Below, piece after piece: positions 15,421 through 26,884 of a stretch of 64,000 bases of DNA. How positions within the stretch are numbered: position 1 is the stretch's first letter; each line of letters begins with the position of its first letter. Source of the DNA: Rhytidiadelphus loreus (Eukaryota; Streptophyta; Bryopsida; Hypnales; Hylocomiaceae); assembly GCA_947034895.1 (NCBI GenBank), contig OX344762.1, positions 74,642,981 to 74,706,980 of the forward strand, in the 5' to 3' direction. Under the pieces are notes generated by a model, which saw nothing but the letters and a program-made list of their open reading frames with translations, did not search any database and had not been told where the DNA came from. The position numbers and the translations under genes are program-made.

Positions 15421-17667
15421 ATGGCAGTGATGGGTCTGGGCGGTCGAGTTGCGGTGTTGGGTCTCGCGGGGTTGCTGGTGATGCTGGCATGGAGCTCCGG
15501 GACGGTGGAAGCGCAGGGCTCCTGGGAAACCGTGGTGGGGAACGCTGGAATCTCCACCATGCACGCGGCGGTGGCGCATGACGGCAACGTGGTGTTGCTG
15601 GATCGGACCAACATTGGCCCCTCGCAATTGATGTTGGCAAAGGGCGTTTGCCGCGACAATCCTGCAGATCGGGTACGAATTGGAATTCGACATGACTAGC
15701 TATTGGGAAGTCGACATATATGTTTCGTGCGTGGCTAGCTAGTGCTCTTTCGTTTTGGGGCCATTGATCAGGACCTTCAAGAATGGTGTGCAATTGGAGG
15801 GAAGGATGAGCTTGGAGAGTAGATCAGTAGCTTGTATTGACAAGAACTTTACTGTACTTTGTGTTCATGAGGTAGTGCAGTCTGTTGAACTCAAAGTTGA
15901 TCATGTGAGTTTGGATTGACGGGTGTGTGCCCTGTTTTGTGGTTTGATCGATCAGGCGTCGGGGCATGATTGCACGGCCCACTCGGCGCTCTTCTCTCCA
16001 GGCTCCAACAATATCCGGCCGCTGTTTGTGTACACCGATACGTGGTGCTCATCTGGCCAATTCGATGGCAATGGCATGCTCGTGCAAACTGGTGGAGATG
16101 CCGATGGCGTCAACAAGGTAATGGGATGCCATCATGTTGTTAACTTAACATATAATAACGAGCTCTTGCACGAACAATGAATTCCTTGGTGAATTCATCT
16201 ATGATGCGTTGTAGCTCGAATTCGATGTTCATGTTTTTGAAATCCTATCTTGCAGATTCGGCACTTCAATCCATGCGGAGGAGGCGACTGCGACTGGGTG
16301 GAGACCGACGGAGGATTGCAAGCCGGACGCTGGTACGCTTCCAACCAGATTCTTCCCGACGGAACTCAAATCGTCGTCGGAGGTCGCGGGGAAGGCACGG
16401 TGGAGTATGTTCCTGCGAATGGCCGCGGCGCTTACGAACTCCCCCTGCTCTACAAAGTACGCTTTTCTGTCCATTCGTGCATTTGGATTCCACTCATTCG
16501 TGTCCCAGTGAGGGATATTTCATTACTAGTTAGGCTTTTTTCAGTGGTATTGGCCAAGTTTGGTGCACACTCCATGCAATCTGGATTGGCTGTCGTTCTC
16601 TACTGCTGACTTGCGCAATTCCGAAACGACCATTTGGAGCCACGATCTGATGGCATTCTGTGTGTGCGTGTGTGTGTGCACAGTCCGGTGATGCCCAGAT
16701 GGACAATCTGTATCCCTTCGTGCACTTGTTGCCCAACAACCAGCTCTTCATCTTCGCCAACCGTGACTCAGTTCTGTTCGACTGGAAGACCAACACGGCC
16801 GTGAAGAACTTCCCCACCATCCCCGGGGAGCCCCGAAACTACCCCTCCGGCGGCAGCTCCGTGATGCTTCCCTTGTCTGCCGGGGCCGATTTCGGCAACG
16901 CTGAGATTCTCGTCTGCGGCGGCGCCGCCTTCGGTGCGTTCATGAACCCCGCGGGCCAGCCCGCTTCCCAGAGCTGTGGCCGCCTGGCTCCTCTGTCTGC
17001 GGCCCCAGGCTGGGCCATGGAGAATATGCCGACCCGCCGCGTCATGGGCGACATGATCCTTCTCCCCACTCGCGACGTGCTCATCATCAACGGAGCGGCT
17101 GGAGGCGCTCAGGGCTGGGGCAACGCCGCCAACCCCGTGAAGAACCCCAACCTGTACAGACCCTACGCCGCGGCCGGCGCGCGCTTCCAAGTGTTGGCCG
17201 GGACCGCCATCCCTCGCGTGTACCACTCCACCGCGAATTTGCTCCCCGACGGTCGCATCCTCGTGGCGGGCTCCAACACCCACCAGTTCTACACACTCGC
17301 AGGGTACCTGCCCACTGAGCTTCGCATCGAAGCCTTCTCCCCTCCCTACCTCGGCGCCAACAAGCCCAACTTCGCCGCCGCGCCGGGAGCGCTCAAGTAC
17401 GGTGCGGGCTTCACCGCGACTATCAAGGCCGCGGGCGCGAAGTACTACGAGTTGAACTTGGCGAGCGCGCCGTTCGTCACGCACTCGTACGCCCAGGGCC
17501 AGCGTCTGCTGCAACTGGAAGTGGGTGCTGCAACCCCGGGTGCTGGCGGCGTGACGGTGGCATCGAAAGCGCCTCCCAGCGCTGTGATTGCTCCCGCGGG
17601 CTACTACATGCTTTTCCCTGTGGCGGATGGGCAAGTTGGACACGCCGCGTGGGTCAAGCTTGGTTAA
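15421..17667 (+). CDS. glyoxal/aldehyde oxidase (GLOX), copy 1, four exons
   Basis: A secreted copper-radical oxidase of the plant GLOX family (glyoxal oxidase N-terminal and DUF1929 domains). It oxidises aldehydes to acids, makes hydrogen peroxide and acts in the cell wall. Exons 15421-15672, 15956-16117, 16256-16456 and 16684-17667 are all phase 0 and give 532 residues, a usual length. The signal peptide is residues 1-32, ending TVEAQ. TDTWCSSG (Cys115) and GRWYASNQ (Tyr165) provide the Cys-Tyr cofactor. PRVYHS (Tyr385, His386) and FVTHSYAQG (His472) are the other copper ligands, so the active site is complete. The C-terminal domain begins near ELRIEAFSPPYL (about 417). ATG 15421 is the first ATG in frame. 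Exon 4 is strikingly GC-rich against its surroundings. The intron 3 acceptor follows a GT-repeat in place of a pyrimidine tract. Confidence 0.95.
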
Positions 17668-18768
17668 GCTCGTGTCACGTTTTTTTCAAAGGATTTTTTT
17701 GTTTGACAAGCAATAAGACCCAGACTGTGCTTCAAGGAGATTTTTGATTTCCCTTTGGGCTGTCCTCTAGAAAAATGAATGACGTTTAAGGGTTAACTTA
17801 GTTGCAAGTCTCCGTATTACACTCATTTATTCTCAGAGTACTTGTGACACTGAATTACACTACTTGTGTATTATCTTTATTTTTGTTGATGCTAATATAT
17901 TTTGGAGTACCAAATTGCTTACGTATTGCACTATGTTCCAGAAATGTTTTCTTTATCTTGACAGTAAATGTGACAGTAAATGTGCACCCTCCCTAATATG
18001 ATAAATCAGTTTAGTTGACCCAGCTTACATTTGAACTCACTTTAACCCTTGAATGTTGGGCCGGTCACCATGAAAATCATCTGTTTTGTTACCGTGTGAA
18101 TTGTTGGCTTAAAAAAATGAAAAGTTGGAAGACAAATTATTGTAGATGATCTTTCCTTTCCACACAAATTTTGGAGGATGATAAGTTGCAAATCTATCCT
18201 ACACAAAGAGATTCTTTGTCATTCATTGGCCAAAGAAGTTTTATTTGAATTCCAATCTAACTTCAAGTTGCTTCAGCTATAAATATTGCAGAAAGTTTTC
18301 CAATGGAGATTGGCCACAACGGAAAGGGATTTTGCTCCACTGCCAGCAGTAGTAAGAGAACTTGACCAATTTTAACTGTCAGACATGAGTGGATTACTTT
18401 CACATTACTCTCTGTAGAGAGGATGTCCAAAAGATGAGAGAACAACCCAAGCAGAAAGCAGATTCCATACAAAATAATTCACTTTCTAAGCGCTAGTGGT
18501 GGTGTCATGTATCATTCAACTTTTTTTTTGAAAAGTGTGAAAAAGCTGAAATTCTGTTGGCAAAGTTTCAAATCTTTTCTTCACTTATGGTACCAAACAA
18601 AATATTCATTTCAATTGGGGGTGCATACAAACAAACAAACCATGCCCAAGAGTATGTAGCCTCTTGAATTGATAGAGAATAATTCAGGGCATTTTCCAAG
18701 TGTTTCCAGCACATAGAATCTGAAATTAGGCATTAGAGAGAAATTGGAGTCCTTGGATGCCCTTATTA

Positions 18769-19199
18769 GAGCATCACCACCCGTCTTGCAAAAAGGGGGT
18801 GGTGAGTTGGCCTGCATTTTGCAGAACCATCCCCTTTGCAAGCTGGGTGGTGAGCTGCGACCCACCCGCAAGCCTATTAAGAGGTGGAGCATGGTAACAA
18901 ACATGGTAACAAACATGTACAATAGTATAAAAACCATTCGGTGCTGCGGTGAAAAATGCGAAAGCAAGTAAAACAATTCGGTGCCGAAAGTTGCGGAAAG
19001 GTGTTCAAGCTTGTCGCTTGCTGTTATGCAGGCCGCTCCGACCTCCAACTTGCAACCTGCAAAATTGGTTCATTTGCCAACTTCTGAATATTTGCCAGCC
19101 GCTGAACTGCCCCGGTCATCCGTTTTGCAATACGGGTGGGGCAGATATGCAGCTTCCTCCCCACTGATCATCCGTTTTGCAAGACAGGTGGGGATGCTC
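18769..19199. mobile_element. PIF/Harbinger-like MITE, TSD TTA
   Basis: A 431-bp element with terminal inverted repeats GAGCATCACCACCCGTCTTG and, from the right end, GAGCATCCCCACCTGTCTTG. It is flanked by TTA at 18766-18768 and 19200-19202. The 3-bp TTA target duplication and the GAGCATC ends are typical of PIF/Harbinger-derived MITEs. It is more GC-rich than its surroundings and has no transposase. Confidence 0.85.
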
Positions 19200-19394
19200 T
19201 TAGAGGACAGAATTTTAGGAAAATTGAGCTTGCAGAAAACTGGCATAAATGTCAACATGGACGTTGCCACTATGAGTTGTTGGTTGATGATCTCAGAATT
19301 CCAATTGGTTACCACTAGTAGAAGCAAGGTTCTAGATAATCATATAGTTGTAGTGTACCATCATTGGCATGTCCTTTGTTGAGAATTAAGTTAA

Positions 19395-20208
19395 CCTGTA
19401 AACACCCCAGGGGACCAAAAGTGTCCTCACATAGTTTCAAGTCCAGTTATTGTGGTAAGTTTGCATGTCAATCCAAGTTGTTTCAAATGTTTGGGAGCAA
19501 ATTGAAGTTCAAAATCCAAACATTTTTGGATTACAGTGAACTTTGGCAACTTGTTTCCTCTTCATACAATGTTTGTTTCCAATAAATCTTTTTGGGAAGT
19601 TGCGCATACTACTCTAGTTTGTGTGGCTAATATTTTCATATCAATTCAAGAAATAGGGAGTGATTGAGAAGCATTTCAGTAGAAGGAGGTTCAACCGTAG
19701 ATGTGTTTTTTGCAACTTTTCTTGCTATTTTTGACATTTCAAAGCCATTTTGCAAACACAATTAATCAATTGAATGATATTTTTCTCACCAATGTGTTTG
19801 TATGGTGATTTTGATTCACTTTGTAGTTTAAAGTTTTTTCATTTGAAATTAGGAAAAATTTGAGGCCGGAAGGCAATGGTGCAATTATAGAAGAAAAAAA
19901 AATCATTTTTTATATTTTTTATTTGGAAGCTGACGTGCCACATTGACAACATGTTAGATTAGGGATTTTTTTAATTATTTTTTTAATATTATTTTTTTCA
20001 AAAAAATATTTTTTAATTTTTTTGTTTTTGTATTGCGGAGGTGCCAAAAATCAGAACTTAACGGCCCTCTTTAGGCCTCAAATTTTTGTAATGATAGGTT
20101 TAGAAATCGAATTTCACCTCCAAATGTGTTGCTAAGAAAATTTGAGCATCATTTTTCAACACTAAAATATTATAATCTTGCAATCTATGTAGCCAAGTGA
20201 CTCCAAAT
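19395..20208 (+). mobile_element. TTAA-type element, partial, with nested MITE
   Basis: It starts at TTAA (19391-19394) and matches 39677-40520, including the block CAGGGGACCAAAAGT and a long interior with GGATTACAGTGAACTTTGG. Its right end is cut where another repeat begins at about 20213. A MITE (19847-20092) lies inside it and is absent from the 40-kb copy. Confidence 0.55.
19847..20092. mobile_element. MITE with ends around AAAAATTTGAGGCC
   Basis: Left end ATTAGGAAAAATTTGAGGCC and right end, reverse-complemented, ATTACAAAAATTTGAGGCC. The homologous sequence near 40390-40400 has no insert, so this is a real insertion of about 245 bp. A related copy with AGGAAAAATCTGAGG ends is at about 42323-42545. 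The target duplication is short (about 3 bp, TGA/TAA) and not exact. Confidence 0.65.
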
Positions 20209-20212
20209 TTGA

Positions 20213-20376
20213 GGTGCTTATTACATAAACACCTATAATACACTTAAGTAATATAAACATCCTATAACTATGAAATGTGCTTATAACATAGACATCTATA
20301 ATATAAACATCTTATAACTATGGAAGGTGAACTCATGAGCTCAAGATTCTAGGCTCACATAATAACAACTGTGATG
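20213..20376 (-). repeat. repeat with ATAACTATGG/TATAATATAAACATC units, inverted match to 33.8-34.1 kb
   Basis: On the minus strand it reads TTATTATGTGAGCCTAG, then repeated blocks such as ATAGTTATAGGATGTTTATA. It closely matches the left part of the element at 33843-34195. It looks like a truncated copy of that small element. Confidence 0.55.
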
Positions 20377-20699
20377 TGAAGAATGAAGAATCTTGTTCCA
20401 ATCACTCTCTACAATATATGAAATGACCAAAGAAAGTGGATTCCCACCAAATATGAGAGATTGTCATGAGTGAGGCTAAATCAAAGAAAATGTGAAAATT
20501 GGGCTAGAGAGGCTTACTAACATGGAGGTGACAACATGAAGGGATCCTACAAACTCCAAATTGTGGATTTCAAGTTCAAGGTTGATGACTGTAAACTTGT
20601 CATCAAGCAAATGAAGCAATGAACATTTTTTTTTATCTCCAATTTTAAAATAAAGTGCATTCAACAGGGAGGTTCATGATTTGATCTTTACATTCTAAG

Positions 20700-22220
20700 T
20701 TGGATGTCTAAGTGTCATCCAATTGGCCTTCCAAGAAATGAACAAGTCTTTTTTAATGATAAGTCATAGATGGTTCAAATCTCATCTAAAATTGATACAA
20801 AATGCAAAAATTAGAATTTTTTGGTGTTTTTAGCCAATCTAAGCTAAAACTTTTGAACTATCTTATCAAAACTTTGGTCTTCCAAATTAAATTTTTTTTA
20901 AATAAAACTTTTATTTAGGTTAAGTTGTAGATTAGTATATGCCTATTCCAAAATGGTAAGGACTCTTTCATCGAACATTCCTAGTAGAATTTATAAGTAG
21001 ATGAAGTTTTGACTCTAAATTGTCCTTGAAAACTTCATCCATCATTTCCACTAACTTGTTAGTTGAGATTGACTTTTAATTTTAGTTTTCTAGTTTTAGA
21101 TTGAACCTAGATTTTGACATTTCTTTTCACTTGAATTGGATGAATAATTGCAACTTTCATCCAAATCTAACCTTCTTTATTTCCAAATTTCATTATACTC
21201 TATCTTCTTCCATTTTGATCCACTCTCTAAGTATGATATAGTTTTAGAATCTTCTAAAGATTAACTAAGTGATTGTGAATTCAAATTTGTACTTTGGTAT
21301 ACTTTTAAAGGTACAAGTTAGATGCTTATACAATGAATACCACTTTGGACTTTCAGTTTCAACTTGCTTCTTTTGGATATTTATCAACTTTAAGCTATTA
21401 AGTACAAAAATTTCCTTTTGAAAGTTTAAATACACTTGGATTTGAACTTCCCAATCAAAAGTTATGGATAGATCAATGAAGTTTTGCCTTTAAATTGCAC
21501 TTTAAAACTTCATTCAATGTTGTCTACTAACATATAATTCCAAATTATTTTTCTTTTTGGAATTTTCTTTTGAATTTTACTAAGATTTTAATATTCCTTA
21601 TCAACTTGACTTGGATAATTCTTGATAATTTTCATCCAAAATTAATTCCTTTTACTACCAAACTTCATCCTAACATATCTTCTTTAATTTTTATCTTTTT
21701 TTAAAGTGTGATATGTTTTTGAAAACCTCTAAAGACTATTCACAACAATTCAAATTCAAATTTGTGGTTTGAAATGATTATAAGGGTCTAACTTGAAGTT
21801 TTGAAAAAGAAACGATTCAATGAACTAGTGGGGACAAACACGTACTTTGGAGTCTAGTTCCACCATGTACCCATCCGCCATCACTTGGATGATGATTGTG
21901 TCGAGTGATCCATTGCCTTCTATCATTGTTGTTTTGGGAGATTTTTGCACATGTCTTAAACGGTGATGGTTACAACAGAATGTATATTTCTAATCTATAT
22001 TTCAATCTATCACTTCATCATTTTTCTTTTGTTTTTCCTTGGTCTTTCTTTTGTTTTTCTTTTGAGATGCTTTGCAATGTCAACACTTTCACTATAATAT
22101 TGTCTTCTAATTGACCAAAGGAAATCAATGTCCCAATTGTCAACTACTTATCCTAACAGTATACTAGTTAGTAGTCTTCCTATAGTCGATGATCTCCTTT
22201 TCTTTTCTTTTGAATCAAAA
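20700..22220. other. AT-rich DNA without recognised features
   Basis: This is inserted DNA within duplication unit 2. Repeated phrases about CTTCATCC and AACTTTCATCC suggest old degenerate repeats. I see no gene. Confidence 0.4.
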
Positions 22221-22695
22221 GTTGACTTTGAGCCAATTTTCCTCCCGACTTTGGCTTTGCTAGCCTTCTCTCCAACTTTGGCTTTGCTACCTAACTTTCT
22301 TCTTGACTTTGGCTAATGCATGACTTCCCCAAAGCACTTTTGCTTGGCTTTCTTCCCAACTTTGGACTTTAATTTGGCCCTTTCTCAACTTTGGCTTCTA
22401 CCTATCCTTCTTCCCCAAAGGTTGATTAGGTTTGTAACGGTACTAGTAGGAGTATCTATAGATTGGCTAGGTTTCAATTAGGCTTATTAGGATCCTGATG
22501 GGCTTGATTGGGCCATTATTGGTTCTAGTTGAGTTTCTAATGGGCTAGATGGGTTTCTAATGAGCTTATTGGAGTTCTAATGGGCTTGATTGGGTCTCTA
22601 ACAATATCAATTGAGCCTCTATGATACTAACTAGGTTTCTAATGGATTCACCAAGGTTCTAATGGGCTTGATTAGGCTTCTAATGGTATTAATTG
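22220..22695 (+). repeat. degenerate tandem repeats
   Basis: The left part (22220-22410) repeats AACTTTGGCTTTGCTA-like CT-rich units. The right part (22425-22692) repeats units of about 30-36 bp built on TTTCTAATGGGCTTGATTGG. No coding role is apparent. Confidence 0.6.
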
Positions 22696-23856
22696 CTAGG
22701 TAAAAAAACAAGGAGTACAAGGGTTTTCAAAAACAAGGTTGTAGTCTAAAAAATAGGGGATGTAGAATTAAACTAGATTTACACCTTGGATTCAAAACTT
22801 TTCCATTTGGAAAATAAAATAAGACATCAAACACCTCATGAAGGAAGGAAGTTCAAAGTTGTCATGGGATAGGTTTAAAGGGGGAAAAGACAAAAAAAAC
22901 AACTAAAGTGGTTGACATAGCACTATTTTAAAAAAGAGGCATGTATAAGTCAAGGCTTTGATGTATGGTTAGGGACATAAAACACATCAAGATGTAAAAA
23001 ACTTATTTAAGGACTACAATTTTCACATGTCAATGCTCTAGGGTGATTATCAAAAAATTGAAATTTTCAACCAAGGACCTTGTGTTAAAAATAACAACCA
23101 AATTAGTATGACATTCTAAAGAACTCTAACTACTAGCATTGTTGAGATTTGGCCAAGATCCTATATGATTAATATTGTAAAAGACACAAGAAAATGAAGA
23201 ATGTTAGAATACCAAAGGAAACACTTAAACAAGAAGAAAGATAATTTTTTTTAAGGGACTCATATCCTTCAAAGGATGCACCAAAACTCCACAAAATGGA
23301 CCAAAAACACTAACTAAAACAAGCTACAAAGTACAACATTAGAAAAAGCGGGTGGTTTGGAGAGAGAAGAGGAGTCCTTTTATACTTTACTTCAAGGCCC
23401 TCCAATTAATCCCAATATTTTATTAGACTTTGAATACTAATTGTTACAAAAAGTCAAATTTATTGTTGAGTTAATCCTAACTTTTGGAGAAAAGTTTCAA
23501 ATTCCAAACAAATTGCACCATTGGCTTTAGAAAGCTGTCCAAATTAGCCTAAAAGACCCTCTACCACCGATTCTAAGGTCATTTAGTGTTACATACCTCT
23601 GATAATGGACTCTAAATACAAATACAAAATATACTCATTAACAAGAATGCTTTTACAAAGAGCTCAAATCACCTGACTCACTACAACAAAAATAGTGTTT
23701 TATGACTGCAAAATATAACTGTAGTCAGTCGTAAAATCAAAAAATATGATTCACGTAGAAAACACTGTAGATGACTCGGAATATGACTGAGTCTAGTCAT
23801 TACCGACGAGTCGCTTCGGACATCAGTCATATTAGCAGTCATATAGGTTCAACAAC

Positions 23857-26753
23857 GCTAGCATGTGAGCGTGTGAGCGTGAGCCTAAGAGCAGTGAGTA
23901 GAGATTGTGTGAGCCTAGAGCCTAGAAATGTAAAATATGATGTAATTTGTAAATATTTTTGGTTAAAAAGTTAAAAGACTGATTTTTTTTCACCAAAATT
24001 GCTATGTCTAGAAAAAAAAATGACCTATTACCATGGGACCTATGTCTGTGGATTTTATATCTAAAAGCTTGGGAAGTTGGTGCTATTGCATGTTTTGAAA
24101 TTTATATTACATTCTAAGAGGTTGTTTGAGGCCTTGAGGGTGGATTGATCAAGTGAAAATACATATAATTTATAGTGAATTCTAAAGATAAGAGGAAAAC
24201 AATTGCAGTGAAAATATCGTAGGATGTAGAGCATTGTGTACATAATAAAATATTCTTTCATTGCAACAAAGAATACATATTGGAATATGAAAATAATATT
24301 TTCTTACTCAAATTTAGAGATTTTGAAGATAATATATTGATATTACGTATCTACTTCATATCATGCTATTACCTACCAACTAACTTGAATACTCGCACGT
24401 CTTGATGATTCTGGACAACAACAATTAGTTGCTTAACTTCATCCAAGCTGAAGGTAGGAGCGTAGATGAATGTGTCTATCTTATAATCAAATTTACACAA
24501 ATAATGAAAGATATAATAAACGTGTTTGTAGTTTATGTACATGTCACGTTTTCCAATGGAGGCCTCATTTATATTTCCATAATGAGGACAAGTACAAGTT
24601 CATGGAAAATTGCAAAGTGTAATATTATAAACCTTCTAGTTAGGGTTTGTATCAAACAAAAATATAATAATAGCACCTACGTGCTAGAAGTTCAAACAAA
24701 ATAGTAAGGAAATATTTATCCCAATTGATATTAACTTTGAATGTATGTGTAATTTTTTGTTAAAGACAAATTTTGAAACTTTATGTCATTTCGTACACTT
24801 TGTAAGCACAATTCCAACGGTATATAGCATATAAAAAACGGATGCATATTGAGTCATTTATGACCTCAAAACTACAATAGCATCTTGAAATTTAGCTTGA
24901 AATGTTTAGATTTCAAAGATTTTAAGGTGCCTTGCTTCCCCTAGCCGTTGACGGGTGCAATTTTCAGGGTTGCAATTTAGGGCAACAAATGTTAGGATTT
25001 AGTCAAACATTGTAGTTCATGTATTCTTTGCTACCCTCCGCCGTTAACGGCTACGCTTTTAGAGGATCCAACTTCGCTTCTTCGATGGACCTTGCTACCC
25101 CTCGCCGTTAACAGTTGCGCTTTTAGAGGATCCAACTTCGCTTCTTTGGTGGACCTTACTACCCCCCGCCGTTAACAATTGCGCTTTTAGAGGATCCAAT
25201 TTTGCTTCTTCAATGACCTTGTTATCCCCTGTTGTTAATGGCTGTGCTTTTAGAAGATTCAACTTTGTTTTGGAGATGCAATTTTTTTTTTATGGACCTT
25301 GTTACCCTCCGCCGTTAACGGCAAGGGGTTTGGAGATGCAACTTTGTTTTTTTATGGACCTTGCTACTCCCCGCCATTAACGGCTACACTTTCAGAGGAT
25401 CCAACTTCACTTCTTGTATGGACCTTGTTACCCCCGCCATTAACAGCTAGGGTTTTAAAGACCACAATTTTTTTTCTACATACTACCATAAGTGAAGGAT
25501 AAGGTTGGCACTTTCACGTTGAATATTTTGGAAATTCAACATTATATTGAATAAAATCCAAAATGTTCATCACAAAACCTCAAGAGTCACTTATTTGGAT
25601 GTTTGTAAAATTGAGGAAGATAAGATCATTATACAAATTGGATGGTAGGAGGTGAAGCAACGCATGTGGGATATATTAATCTTTAAGATTAGTAGGAGTT
25701 CAATCTTCAAATTATCCCATATCCTTTGAAGGTTCATAAGGAACAATGGATTCATTATAAAACCACGTCTTTACCCTCCATCCTCACAAAGTATCATTGT
25801 AAAATTTCCTTTAAATTTTCATCAAGAATTTATTTGATTGTACATGGTCTTTGAACATTTCGACTTGTATTAAAAAAATTATTTTCTTACAACAATTTGC
25901 TCAATTAATTCTTGCTGAATTCGACAATTTCTTCTCTTTATTTTATTTATTTTTTCGCATACTTCAAAATATTTATTTTTCACTAATCTTATCTTTCACC
26001 TATAGTAGAATCCATATATTGCATGCTGAAAATTTTCACCTTACTACCTCCAACCATTAACTACTTTATTTTCATGATTTGATATTTGATTTCTATTGTC
26101 TTGTTTCTCAAATTGCATTTACCTCTGTATGATGTGGCAACAATTTCATTTAATGCCTAAAACTTCATCCTGTGCCCCAATTGAACAATAAAACATGAGT
26201 CTTAAATCACACTCCACCATTGAACTTTATGAAATTCTAGAAAAAGAAATTTAATTTAGAATTCAATTAAACTACTACCATTGAATTAATCATGTCTTCT
26301 ATTTATTAGAAATGTTTTTTATTTAATAAATAAATAAAATTTAAGTAAAGATAGTTAAAAAAAAAGGGGGGCATCAATTAGCAAAATGGTCATTTAGAAT
26401 ACTAAGGGTTTATACATTTATTTGGTGTATAATATATATCTACTATGTTCATTTTATATTTTTCATATTCAAGATATTTCTAAAAAATTTAAAGCATTGT
26501 TAAGAAAATAAAATAAAATAGGTGGACCATTTTCATCCATTAATTTATATAAAGGCCTGTGGTTCAATGTTTTGGTACAAAATCACTAGTAGCATATTCA
26601 TTTGTTGTTTAGTCAAACTATAGATCCTTTCATCTAATTCTATGGTCATAGGTCCCCAATGGATTTATAATTTTTAAAATAGAAGAAAAAAAATTGGAGG
26701 CTCACAGGCTCACAGGCTCATAGGCTCACGCTCTTAAGCTCACATACTAGTAT
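23857..26753. mobile_element. element nested in the CACTA transposon
   Basis: The left end reads GCTAGCATGTGAGCGTGTGA and the right end, reverse-complemented, ACTAGTATGTGAGCTTAAGA, each followed by GAGCGTGAGCCTA-like blocks and repeated TGTGAGCCT units. The TATGACT subterminal motifs of the host CACTA element stop at these borders and resume after them. No gene was found in its 2.9 kb. The superfamily and target duplication are unresolved. Confidence 0.5.
24930..25465 (+). repeat. minisatellite around the palindrome GCCGTTAACGGC
   Basis: About eight units of 60-90 bp, each with a core like CCGCCGTTAACGGC and most with GAGGATCCAACTTCGCTTCT. The core sits near 24943, 25040, 25103, 25167, 25230, 25311, 25371 and 25433. 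Unit similarity falls to the left. It lies inside the nested element. Confidence 0.85.
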
Positions 26754-26884
26754 TCCCGATATGGGTTTGGAGGTATAATTAGCCACAATTAGCCATGTTT
26801 TAACAGCATGGCGTACATATTGACTAGCCTTGGATTCTTGACTTTTCTTGAGCTACCCGGGCAAGGGAAAAAAAATCCTACGTT

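Larger units (their letters stand above)
12607..17695 (+). repeat. duplication unit 1 (upstream DNA plus first GLOX gene)
   Basis: This compact copy of a tandem duplication matches unit 2 in collinear blocks: 12607-13225 with 17997-18730, 13226-13472 with 36386-36625, 13498-13610 with 44045-44165, 13620-14568 with 44556-45504, and 14569-17695 with 46472-49598. Blocks 1-3 are clearly diverged. Part of block 4 (13665-14150) is about 98% identical and its remainder is much more diverged. In block 5 I see only a few differences, near its two ends. Confidence 0.85.

Noticed and set aside
15278..15793. 171-codon minus-strand frame (Pro/Ser-rich) over GLOX exon 1
   Set aside because: It overlaps the confirmed signal peptide exon and promoter on the other strand and resembles no family.
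16768..17643. 291-codon minus-strand open frame across GLOX exon 4 (and its twin at 48671-49546)
   Set aside because: It is the antisense shadow of a GC-rich coding exon. The sense strand has a complete, motif-confirmed GLOX domain.
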